Below are positions 51,758-59,679 of a stretch of 64,000 bases of DNA, piece by piece. Source of the stretch: Chitinophagaceae bacterium. Lineage in GTDB: Bacteria > Bacteroidota > Bacteroidia > Chitinophagales > Chitinophagaceae. The position numbers and the translations under genes are program-made. Position 1 is the first letter of the stretch. The number at the start of each line of letters is the position of its first letter. The stretch covers positions 85,805-149,804 of the forward strand of contig JADKJI010000015.1 in the NCBI GenBank assembly GCA_016721085.1, written 5' to 3'. The notes beneath the pieces are model-generated. The model was not told the DNA's origin. It made no database searches and saw only the letters and a program-made list of their open reading frames with translations.

Positions 51758-51880
51758 CTAACAATATACTCCAATTCCAAAATAATCTGAGGCATCAAAA
51801 TGATGAATGGTTCAGGAAGGTTTAAGGCTGGAAAAGCGCCCTTTTCTGACTTATTTAATTATATACCCCGAAATAAAAAA

Positions 51881-51903
51881 GAGAGCGTTTTATGACAGCT
51901 CTC
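51881..51903 (-). terminator. Intrinsic terminator for the 51964-52956 gene
   Basis: On the minus strand GAGAGCTG...CGCTCTC forms a stem followed by TTTTTTATTT. It lies about 60 nt after the corrected stop codon of the neighbouring gene. Confidence 0.75.
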
Positions 51904-51963
51904 TTCTCACTTATTACATATTACTTATAACTTATAACTTAAACCCTACAACTTACCACTCTC

Positions 51964-52956
51964 CTAGCTCACCCCTTTAGGGTTCTTCGGACTCACCGGT
52001 GGCTTTGGACCAGGGCCAACACCTGTACCTTTATTAATCTGGATGACTTTGATGATAACATCTACCATCGGTGCTCCAATACCTAATCGTTGTGCATTAG
52101 AGTTTGCAGGAACCGCCATCATCTTAACAGGATCAAAAAAAGATATCTTCCATTGGTTGCTGCTGCAGTATCAACTTCCTTCCGGAACAAAGACCTGTAT
52201 TTTCACATTTTTGTAGCTGCTTGGGAAATAACGAACATAATACCCTCCGGCCTGCTTATACCATTGATCTCTTTTATAATCAGGACGATGAATAACAGAT
52301 AGTTCTCTTTGCACTGCAATTTTCTCAAAAGCTTCATAAGAGCTTGTACCTAATTCAAACAATTGCTTCACATTTCCATATCCTGCTATTCCTCTTGATT
52401 CGGGAATTGCTGCTGCTATCGTTCTTACAACAGCCATTGCACCTCCTTTAAGTTCAAATATCTGTTGCGGAGATAGTAATTCATTTGCTGTTGATCTGAC
52501 AGGAAAAGATAATTGGTTATAATTCGACCCACTTACAACCGACCAAAGCAACAATTGAATATTCTTTTGTTCAAGATGACTTTTTCTTTGTGAGTTACGA
52601 AGGATAGTTTCAATGATATCTTTCCTGTATCCATTCAATGGCGCTTGTAAATAAGCATCTCTTTGCGATGGGTCCGGAGTTCCTGGTTGCAGACAATAGC
52701 TTTTATAATCAGTTTCATAGAAGCCATCAGCTAAAACTATCTGTCCTTCATTTGTTTGCGGAAGCTCTAGCAAAGAAACCGACTTCTTATCAAGTATAAA
52801 ATCGTCTAGATTAATGGTGGCTTTTTCATTTGCCTTTTGCAATCCCGATATTTTATGTGTATCATCTTTTGAATGATTCATTGAATTTCGTGAAGAAGGA
52901 GCACAGGCTGCAAGCAATATAAGTGAGATAGATAATGTAAGTATAGATCTGGTCAT
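51964..52956 (-). pseudogene. Exported protein of unknown function, C-terminus broken by two small indels
   Basis: From 52956 the frame gives a lipoprotein-like start (TLSISLILLAACAPS, Cys18) and a helical domain until a stop at 52171 (...FVPEGS). A continuation is visible in a shifted frame near 52174-52180 (VDTAAATNGRYLFFDPV) that returns to the first frame at the A7 run 52135-52141 and continues as KMMAVPANSNAQRLGIGAPMV to a stop at 51964. AVPANxxxQRLG is a recognisable C-terminal signature of an exported family in Bacteroidota and Proteobacteria, of unknown role. Two compensating one-base errors would explain this. If the errors are real, the C-terminus is lost. Confidence 0.6.
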
Positions 52957-53182
52957 AGGGGGTAGTTTAGAAGTGATTTGCTATTACAAAATCTAAAAAA
53001 AGGGTGGCAAATGAAAGTTAATAGGGCGCAAAGTATTGTTAAGGTTATAACGTATTATCCTGCACTATGGTATGAGATGGAAAATCAAAAGTCAAAAGTT
53101 AAAAGTCAAAAGTTAAAAAATGGGTGCCAATGTTGTATTGATTCTTAAGGCTTTAATGTATTTTAATGGTTCTGATAATCAT

Positions 53183-53190
53183 TACATTTG
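53183..53190 (+). promoter_or_regulatory. Candidate -7 promoter element for the DUF2238 gene
   Basis: TACATTTG matches TAnnTTTG and lies 30 nt before the ATG. Upstream there is a short run of AAAGTCAAAAGTTAA-type units (53084-53117), a simple A-rich tandem repeat. Confidence 0.45.
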
Positions 53191-53219
53191 TAACCTAACC
53201 GCTTCAACCAACACTAACT

Positions 53220-53936
53220 ATGCCATTTACTCTAGCTATTTCAAAGAACAGGACACCTTTGCGTTCTAACCCATGGATATGGGTATGCCTTGCGGTGTTT
53301 TTTACAGTTTGGATCAATTCGTTCATTGGAACACCAGATTACAACAACTGGTTTCTGGAGAATAGTCTCACTTTCATCTTCATATCATTCCTGATACTTT
53401 CTTACCGAAAATATCAGTTCAGCGATTTGAGTTATTTGTTGATTGCTGTGTATCTCTGTCTCCATGTGTACGGTTCGAAATATACTTATGCAGAAAATCC
53501 ATTCGGGTATTGGTTGAAAGATCAGTTCCACACATCAAGAAATCATTATGATAGGATTGTACATTTCAGCTTCGGATTCCTACTTGCCTATCCAATGCGT
53601 GAATTGTTCCTTAGCTGGTTAAAATACCCAAAACTGGTTGCATGGATTTTACCAATAGAAATTACTTTATCAATCAGTGCTTTCTATGAATTGATTGAAT
53701 GGGCTGTTGCAGATATCTTCTTCCCTGCTCAGGGAGATGCTTATCTTGGAACACAGGGAGATATATGGGATGCGCAAAAAGATATATTCCTGGCATTTGC
53801 GGGTGCAATTATTGCGACTACGATAGTTTCGATAGTTAAGAAGTTGTTTAGAGTTTATGAGTTGGAGGAGTCCGGAAGTCCGGAAGAAATACAAATACAA
53901 GTAGGGAAGTTAGGTAGTAAGGAAGTAGGGAAGTAG
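53220..53936 (+). CDS. DUF2238 (YjdF-like) inner-membrane protein
   Basis: 238 aa, six membrane helices. FWLKDQFHTSRNHYDRIVHFSFGFLLAYPMRELFLSW and ISAFYELIEWAVADIFFPAQGDAYLGTQGDIWDAQKDIFLAFAGA are typical of this family (the HYDRIVHF and ELIEW / GTQGDIWDAQKD motifs). The function is unknown. The last about 22 codons (ESGSPEEIQIQVGKLGSKEVGK) are encoded by the left arm of a large inverted repeat, so the repeat has been taken into the reading frame. Confidence 0.9.
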   Translation: MPFTLAISKNRTPLRSNPWIWVCLAVFFTVWINSFIGTPDYNNWFLENSLTFIFISFLILSYRKYQFSDLSYLLIAVYLCLHVYGSKYTYAENPFGYWLKDQFHTSRNHYDRIVHFSFGFLLAYPMRELFLSWLKYPKLVAWILPIEITLSISAFYELIEWAVADIFFPAQGDAYLGTQGDIWDAQKDIFLAFAGAIIATTIVSIVKKLFRVYELEESGSPEEIQIQVGKLGSKEVGK

Positions 53937-54095
53937 GGAAGTAAATCAGAATTAGTCTTAAATAAATGTAGCGAAGAAATGAATTATTTCAATTCTTCGC
54001 TACATTTAACTAAGACTCTACTTCCTAACTTCCTAACTACCTAACTTCCCTACTTGTATTTGTATTTCTTCCGGACTTTCGGACTTTCCGACCAC
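53866..54095. repeat. Large inverted repeat spanning the DUF2238 stop
   Basis: Arms GTCCGGAAGAAATACAAATA at the left and TATTTGTATTTCTTCCGGAC at the right, continuing inward as AGTAGGGAAGTTAGGTAG and its complement. An inner palindrome AATGTAGCGAAGAA / TTCTTCGCTACATT lies in the centre (about 53967-54006). Total span is about 230 bp. The left arm lies inside the end of the DUF2238 coding sequence. It probably also acts as terminator for the convergent neighbours. Confidence 0.9.
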
Positions 54096-54109
54096 CTACT
54101 ACACACTAC

Positions 54110-56056
54110 TTATTCTTTAGTAATTTTTACATTTCCTAAATACACATTAATATTATCTGCATCATTAGTTGTATTATTCCAGAAGAGTCCGTTGAAACGA
54201 GTTGATTCAGGCAATCCGCACACAATACATTTCCCACCATAAGCCAATTTAAAATCTTTTGAAACTGCCACTTGTTTCTCGTTTACGAAAATGGATACCA
54301 CCGATTTATTAACCCTAACTCCCACATGAATTCGATTTCTTTTACTGCTAAATTCTTTCAATGAATATTCATACTTAATCCCTTCAGAATAGTTTTGTTT
54401 ATTGGCCGAAGGTTCAGCATTTATTTCAGCATTCAGGTAGCTACCATAATTTGGGGTGCCTAATTCATTTTCGTTACCTGCCACCAATTTTAAAGTAAGC
54501 TTAGCTCCATTACCATAACCTCCTTCTCTTCCATCGCTTAGTGTTTTTCCTGTTACAAGGGTAATGGTTACAGAACCACCATAGCGAGGAGTGAAATTCG
54601 GGTTTGTCGCCAGATCAAACTCAAGTAAAAAGTTTTCGGGAAGAGGGCTTTTTAAGGTTGTAGATGATACCGGTGTACCATATCCTAATTGAAGCCATTT
54701 CCCAGACTCACCCTTAAGAGTAGTAACCACTGCATGCTTTCCATATTTTTTGAAAAACCAGTTTTTGGGTTCCGCTCCATCTGCATTAGATGAAAAATCA
54801 TCCATAAAATGAACATTGGGAGGATAGTTTTCCTTAGTTGCTGAATAGCTGGCGGCCAGTCTTGCTTTGTAACTGTTTAAACGAGCAATCAGCTGCTCTT
54901 CATTGGCAGGTTTGTAAGGTATCCCCTTTACTTTTTCAGGATTAAAAAAGTAATTATAGATATATTCATAATTCAGGTTCTGTGTAACGGCAGTGTACAT
55001 CTCATATAATTGATTTCCATTTTCCTTAGTTAGATAAGGGAATGTGAAAGCAATCCATTGAGGTTTGTCAGATTTGCATTTCTCTTTTGTTGCGGCATCT
55101 ATTTTAAAAACCGGGTAGTACTGCTTTCGGTTACGTTCTATACTTGTTATTTCAAAGGGATCTGTGTCGCCATAAAAGGTAGTATTATAGGTTGGTTGCA
55201 TATGACGCAGTACCGCAGGTTTATCAAGATTATCCTTATACTTTTCCTTTAGCTTAAACACATAAGCATGGAATTTTTCGTACTCTTTCTTTACGTAATC
55301 AGCCACTTCCTCGCGGCTCTTCTTGTCACGCTCATTATTTCCAGGCCAGGGAGCAGTTCTTCTTGTAATTTCTTTTGCTAATAGCCCATTAAATGCTTTA
55401 TCGGATTCGTCCAAAAATTCACCTATAGTTACTTCCTTGAAAGGGAGTTTATTATCTGGAGCCAAGAAAACGTTTTGAGCTTCATTGATACGTGTGATAA
55501 ACTTATATACGTTGGGGTGAATTCGAGGATCAGGTGCTCCTTTTCCATCAGGGTATTTTTCTGACCAATAGTAGCCATCTACTGGCCACGTGAAATAATA
55601 TTGAGAAGGACTATTTAAAAAGTATATCGCATAAGAATTAGGAATATCATTTATCACTACGGGGAATCGGGTGTATTCTTCAGATATAGGTAAAAAATTT
55701 CCTTTCTTATCAAGCTCATCATATCCAACATTCCAAATTCTGAAATCAATCCAATAAGAATGTGGTTTATATGCTTCAGTAACTGCTGATGCAGACGAAT
55801 TCAAACGAAACTTGAATTCACCCAAGCCAGCCACAGGATAATATGACTTCATCATACAATTCGTAATAAAGGCCAATGCATCGCGCTGCTTGGCTGTAAC
55901 AACGCCAGATTTTGTCACAATATCCTTACTGGGCTCGTTGGTTAGTTTGTTATACCAGCCGATGATACTGTCTTCGATTCTTTGCTCCTTAGTAAGTTGG
56001 GCAAATACAGAGCTAGCGGTAGCCAGTAATAGTACTAGAAAAACAATTTTCTTCAT
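54110..56056 (-). CDS. Large exported protein of unknown function with C-terminal lectin-like domain
   Basis: 648 aa, signal peptide ending SVFAQ. Residues of about 20-420 form an alpha/beta region with no known motif (EQRIEDSIIGWYNKLTNEPSKDIVTKSG, YYFTWPVDGYYWSEKYPDGKG). From about 425, FMDDFSSNADGAEPKNWFFKKYGKHAVVTTLKGESGKWLQLGYG, LLEFDLATNPNFTPRYGGSVTITLVTG and VSIFVNEKQVAVS look like a concanavalin/LamG or 3-keto-disaccharide-hydrolase-type beta sandwich. It may bind a glycan. It is the mirror neighbour of a GH95 fucosidase, but the genes are divergent and no shared operon exists. Confidence 0.72.
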   Translation of the reverse strand: MKKIVFLVLLLATASSVFAQLTKEQRIEDSIIGWYNKLTNEPSKDIVTKSGVVTAKQRDALAFITNCMMKSYYPVAGLGEFKFRLNSSASAVTEAYKPHSYWIDFRIWNVGYDELDKKGNFLPISEEYTRFPVVINDIPNSYAIYFLNSPSQYYFTWPVDGYYWSEKYPDGKGAPDPRIHPNVYKFITRINEAQNVFLAPDNKLPFKEVTIGEFLDESDKAFNGLLAKEITRRTAPWPGNNERDKKSREEVADYVKKEYEKFHAYVFKLKEKYKDNLDKPAVLRHMQPTYNTTFYGDTDPFEITSIERNRKQYYPVFKIDAATKEKCKSDKPQWIAFTFPYLTKENGNQLYEMYTAVTQNLNYEYIYNYFFNPEKVKGIPYKPANEEQLIARLNSYKARLAASYSATKENYPPNVHFMDDFSSNADGAEPKNWFFKKYGKHAVVTTLKGESGKWLQLGYGTPVSSTTLKSPLPENFLLEFDLATNPNFTPRYGGSVTITLVTGKTLSDGREGGYGNGAKLTLKLVAGNENELGTPNYGSYLNAEINAEPSANKQNYSEGIKYEYSLKEFSSKRNRIHVGVRVNKSVVSIFVNEKQVAVSKDFKLAYGGKCIVCGLPESTRFNGLFWNNTTNDADNINVYLGNVKITKE

Positions 56057-56574
56057 AATGAATATTTAAAATCCTATCTAAATCTATCCAAAATTAGTTG
56101 CGCTGCCATTATGGTTTGAAATAAGGATAGACTGTTCAAATATCTATTAATTGAGAGTGATGACATATCCCTAAAAAAAGGGATGTTTTGAGAGAGAAGT
56201 TGTACGTTTTAAGTTTGATTTGGAAATTTTTACCGCGGAGACGCGGAGACGCAGGGGATAACCGGGAAGACGGGAAGGATTTTTTCTTTTATTGTATCAA
56301 ACAGATTGCTATTAACCAGGCTCTCGCCGTCACCCCTCTCGCCCCCGACCTCCCCCAAGGGGAGGAGATGACAAAAGCATAATTAATTGTAAGTTGAATT
56401 TTTCAAATTTCTGAAACTAGCACACTTTGCCATGCAAGGAATGAACAATCCGGCATTTGCGCCCCTGCCTTCCCAGGGTTATCCCCTGCGTCTCCGCGTC
56501 TCCGCGGTAAAAAATCTGAAACAAATAAAATATAATTTATCTTCAGTAAATCACTGATCTTAAAAATTAATATC
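56057..56574. repeat. Intergenic stretch with paired CGCGGAGACGC arms
   Basis: ACCGCGGAGACGCGGAGACGC (56232-56252) and its complement GCGTCTCCGCGTCTCCGCGGT (56488-56508) lie about 235 bp apart. In addition GGGGATAACCGGGAAG (56254) and CCCAGGGTTATCCCC (56472) are paired. The space between them also holds a CCTCCCCC/GGGGAGG hairpin near 56348-56365. So the whole gap can fold into one large structure. No gene is seen. Confidence 0.8.
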
Positions 56575-59043
56575 ATGTTTCTGCCCCGCTATATTGCTAC
56601 TATCCTATTTATTTCATTCTCTATCATATCTGTTGCACAAAGAATTGATATACCTCAACAGATTGACAAAAAAGAATTCAATCCTACCACCCTCTTATGG
56701 TACAATAAACCCGCACAGAAATGGGAGGAAGCACTACCCGTCGGTAATGGAAGTCTTGGTGGTATGGTATTCGGAAACAATAAAGAAGAAAGAATTCAAC
56801 TCAATGAAGATACCTATTGGTCTGGCGGACCCTACTCAACAGTAGTTAAGGATGGTTATAAAGTATTACCAGAAATTCAACGCTTAGTTTTTGAAGGAAA
56901 ATATCTGGATGCACATAACATTTTTGGAAGAAAACTGATGGGTTATCCAGTGGAACAACAGAAATATCAAAGCTTAGCGAATCTTCATTTGTTTTTCAAA
57001 GGACAGGATTCTGTTACCAACTATAAAAGATGGCTGGATCTGGAAGAAGGGGTATCATCTGTTAGCTATAATAGTAAAGGAATCGAATACAGAAGGGATG
57101 TATTCGCTTCCGCACCGGATGAAGTAATTGTGATACGACTTACTGCCAGCAAATCAGGAAGTATTTCATTCAAAACAAATTTGAGAGGTGTAAGAAATCA
57201 GGCTCACTCCAATTATGCTACGGATTATTTCCAAATGGATACATATAGAAAAGATGGATTGATACTCACAGGTAAGTCGGCAAATTATATGGGAGTAGAA
57301 GGAAAATTGCAATATGAAACCAGGATAAAAACATATCCTAAAGGTGGCACAATGAAAACAAAAGGTGTGGATCTCATCATTGAAAATGCAAATGCAGTAA
57401 CGCTGATTTTTACTGCTGCCACTAATTTCATCAACTATAAAGATGTAAGCGGGAATCAACATCAAAAAGTGGAAACCCGTTTGCAGAAAATCAATTCTCT
57501 TTCTTATCAAATGCTATATGAAAGGGCCAAATCGGATTATAAGAAACTATTTGATCGTTCTTCACTAGTTCTGCAGTCAACAAGCAATTCCTACTTACCC
57601 ACTAATGAAAGGATGCAGAAAATACAAACAGCAGCCGATCCTTCACTGGCTGCATTGAGTTATAGTTTTGGAAGATACATAATGATTGCATCTTCAAGAA
57701 AAGGAACACAACCAGCTAATCTGCAAGGAATATGGAATGATGATATGAATCCTTCATGGGATTCCAAATACACTACCAATATCAATACAGAGATGAACTA
57801 TTGGCCGGTAGAAAGTGGTAATCTTTCTGAATGTGCTGAGCCTTTGATACAAATGGTTAAGGAACTACAAGATCAGGGAACTCAGGTGGCTAAAGAACAT
57901 TATGGTGCCAGAGGTTGGGTATTCCATCAAAATACTGATCTGTGGAGAGTAGCTGCTCCAATGGATGGTCCAACCTGGGGAACATTTACAGTTGGTGGAG
58001 CATGGCTTTGTACGCATTTATGGGAACACTATCAATACACGATGGATAAAGCGTATCTGAAAGAAGCATATCCCATAATTGAAGGGTCGGTTCAGTTCTT
58101 TATGGATTTCTTAGTGCCTCATCCAAATGGGAAATGGTTGGTAACAAATCCTTCTACTTCACCAGAGAATTTTCCTGATGGAGGTGGCAACAAACCCTAT
58201 TTTGATGAAATAACCGCCAGCTTTCGTGAAGGGACAACTATATGTGCTGGTTCGTCAATAGATATGCAAATACTATATGACCTGTTCGGTTATTATATGA
58301 AAGCCTCGACGGCATTAGGCATTAAGAATGATTTCACAGAGAAAGTAAGTATTGCCCGTGAAAAATTGGTTCCACCACAGATAGGTTCAGATGGTTCTTT
58401 ACAGGAATGGGCTGATGATTGGAAATCGCTTGAAAAAAATCATCGTCATTTCTCACATCTCTATGGTCTCTATCCAGGTAAGGTTTTGTATGATAAGAGA
58501 ACGCCTGAATTGGTTGAATCCTATAAAAAAGTATTGAATGAAAGAGGCGATGGAGCTATGGGTTTTTCCCGTGCATGGAAGATGGCATTATGGGCCAGAC
58601 TCGGTGATGGAGAAAGAGCGAATAAGATATATAAAGGTTATTTGAAAGAACAGAGTTGTACTTCCCTGTTTGCCTTATGTGGTCGTGCTCCGCAGGTGGA
58701 TGGTACTTTTGGTGCAACTGCTGCAATTACTGAAATGCTATTGCAATCTCAATCAGGTATTTTGGAATTACTTCCTGCCCTTCCCGATGAATGGGCAGAT
58801 GGTGAATTCAAAGGGGTTTGTGCAAGAGGCGGATTTGAATTGAATTATCAATGGAACAATAAAAAATTAAAAACTGTCAGCATTCTTTCCAAGGCTGGCG
58901 AAGTATGTAGAATAGCTTTACCAAAAGGAATAAAGATTATGAGTGAAGGAAAGAAAGTAAACTACAAAACAAGCACTGATGGGGTAATAGAATTCGCAAC
59001 ACTGGTTGGCAAAACCTATACTTGTAGTATTACATTAAAATAA
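56575..59043 (+). CDS. GH95 alpha-L-fucosidase (or related GH95 enzyme)
   Basis: 822 aa exported glycosidase. Signal peptide then LLWYNKPAQKWEEALPVGNGSLGGMVFGNNKEERIQLNEDTYWSGGP, the GH95 N-terminal signature. YTTNINTEMNYWPVESGNLSEC and GWVFHQNTDLWRVAAPMDG carry the catalytic surroundings (Asn, Asn, Asp), LVTNPSTSPENFPDGGG and GMxFSRAWKMALWARLGDGERA follow, and a C-terminal beta domain ends the protein. It removes terminal fucose or L-galactose from glycans. No SusCD pair or other glycosidase is nearby, so it is not part of a visible PUL. Confidence 0.93.
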   Translation: MFLPRYIATILFISFSIISVAQRIDIPQQIDKKEFNPTTLLWYNKPAQKWEEALPVGNGSLGGMVFGNNKEERIQLNEDTYWSGGPYSTVVKDGYKVLPEIQRLVFEGKYLDAHNIFGRKLMGYPVEQQKYQSLANLHLFFKGQDSVTNYKRWLDLEEGVSSVSYNSKGIEYRRDVFASAPDEVIVIRLTASKSGSISFKTNLRGVRNQAHSNYATDYFQMDTYRKDGLILTGKSANYMGVEGKLQYETRIKTYPKGGTMKTKGVDLIIENANAVTLIFTAATNFINYKDVSGNQHQKVETRLQKINSLSYQMLYERAKSDYKKLFDRSSLVLQSTSNSYLPTNERMQKIQTAADPSLAALSYSFGRYIMIASSRKGTQPANLQGIWNDDMNPSWDSKYTTNINTEMNYWPVESGNLSECAEPLIQMVKELQDQGTQVAKEHYGARGWVFHQNTDLWRVAAPMDGPTWGTFTVGGAWLCTHLWEHYQYTMDKAYLKEAYPIIEGSVQFFMDFLVPHPNGKWLVTNPSTSPENFPDGGGNKPYFDEITASFREGTTICAGSSIDMQILYDLFGYYMKASTALGIKNDFTEKVSIAREKLVPPQIGSDGSLQEWADDWKSLEKNHRHFSHLYGLYPGKVLYDKRTPELVESYKKVLNERGDGAMGFSRAWKMALWARLGDGERANKIYKGYLKEQSCTSLFALCGRAPQVDGTFGATAAITEMLLQSQSGILELLPALPDEWADGEFKGVCARGGFELNYQWNNKKLKTVSILSKAGEVCRIALPKGIKIMSEGKKVNYKTSTDGVIEFATLVGKTYTCSITLK

Positions 59044-59045
59044 AA

Positions 59046-59078
59046 AAGAGATACGGATTTTAATAATCTGTATCTCTT
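59046..59078. terminator. Terminator hairpin between convergent genes
   Basis: AAGAGATACGGATT pairs (one mismatch) with AATCTGTATCTCTT. On the minus strand TTTTTTATTT follows, so it most clearly ends the 59100-59408 transcript. Confidence 0.75.
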
Positions 59079-59099
59079 AAAATAAATCGTGTCAAGTTC

Positions 59100-59408
59100 T
59101 TACTTAGCACTGATTGTCTCTATCTCCAGTGTATCGCCATTCAGTGTGCCGGTAATAATCACTTTCTTTCCATAAAGATCTTCTGTCACTTTCTTTGTAT
59201 CGCTGATCTTATAAACTTTTTTACCCACGACCAATACTGGTGAAGCTCCCCCCTTAATACATCTGGTGGCACAGTCCACATGCCCTTCTTTTGCACCTTC
59301 TGTTCCACATTTTGAATCACTTATATATCCAGTCCATTTACCTTTATCGGCTGCAATAGCAACCAGCATGGACAAAAACAATACTGCTGAGAATAATAAC
59401 TTTTTCAT
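59100..59408 (-). CDS. Small exported protein with GYISDSKCG motif
   Basis: 102 aa. Signal peptide KLLFSAVLFLSMLVAIAA, then WTGYISDSKCGTEGAKEGHVDCATRCIKGGASPVLVVGKKVYKISDTKKVTEDLYGKKVIITGTLNGDTLEIETI. Three cysteines (KCG, DCA, RCI) are in a pattern common to a family of exported beta-barrel (OB-like) proteins in Bacteroidota and Acidobacteria without a known role. The start is ATG 59408 (MKKLLF). The longer frame would run through a palindromic repeat. Confidence 0.75.
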   Translation of the reverse strand: MKKLLFSAVLFLSMLVAIAADKGKWTGYISDSKCGTEGAKEGHVDCATRCIKGGASPVLVVGKKVYKISDTKKVTEDLYGKKVIITGTLNGDTLEIETISAK

Positions 59409-59460
59409 ATATGACAAGTTTGGGTTGATTATGAATATACTGAATTTTTGCGGTAATCGA

Positions 59461-59484
59461 GATGTCATCTCGGGAGATGACATG
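59461..59484. repeat. GATGTCATCTC palindrome (repeat family copy 3, minimal)
   Basis: ATGTCATCTC-GG-GAGATGACAT is a perfect 10-bp-arm palindrome that repeats the core of the CTCGGGAGATGTC repeats flanking the carbonic anhydrase. It is located upstream of the small exported-protein gene. Confidence 0.8.
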
Positions 59485-59679
59485 CTTGGTAACTGATCTT
59501 TCAAAAACATCAAAAAACTACCCTTTTGGTCGTGATGGAAACTCCAAAATAATACATAATAGAAAATCAGTATCTTATAAAAAAATACCTGATAGGAGAA
59601 TTGAAATTAATACCCTAAAGGAGAGATTAATCACATTAGTATATAATTAAGACAATTTACAAAAACCAAAACTGCCCAT

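Noticed and set aside
54054..54242. 62 aa frame in the right arm of the large inverted repeat
   Set aside because: Opposite strand of the 54110 gene end and repeat-derived.
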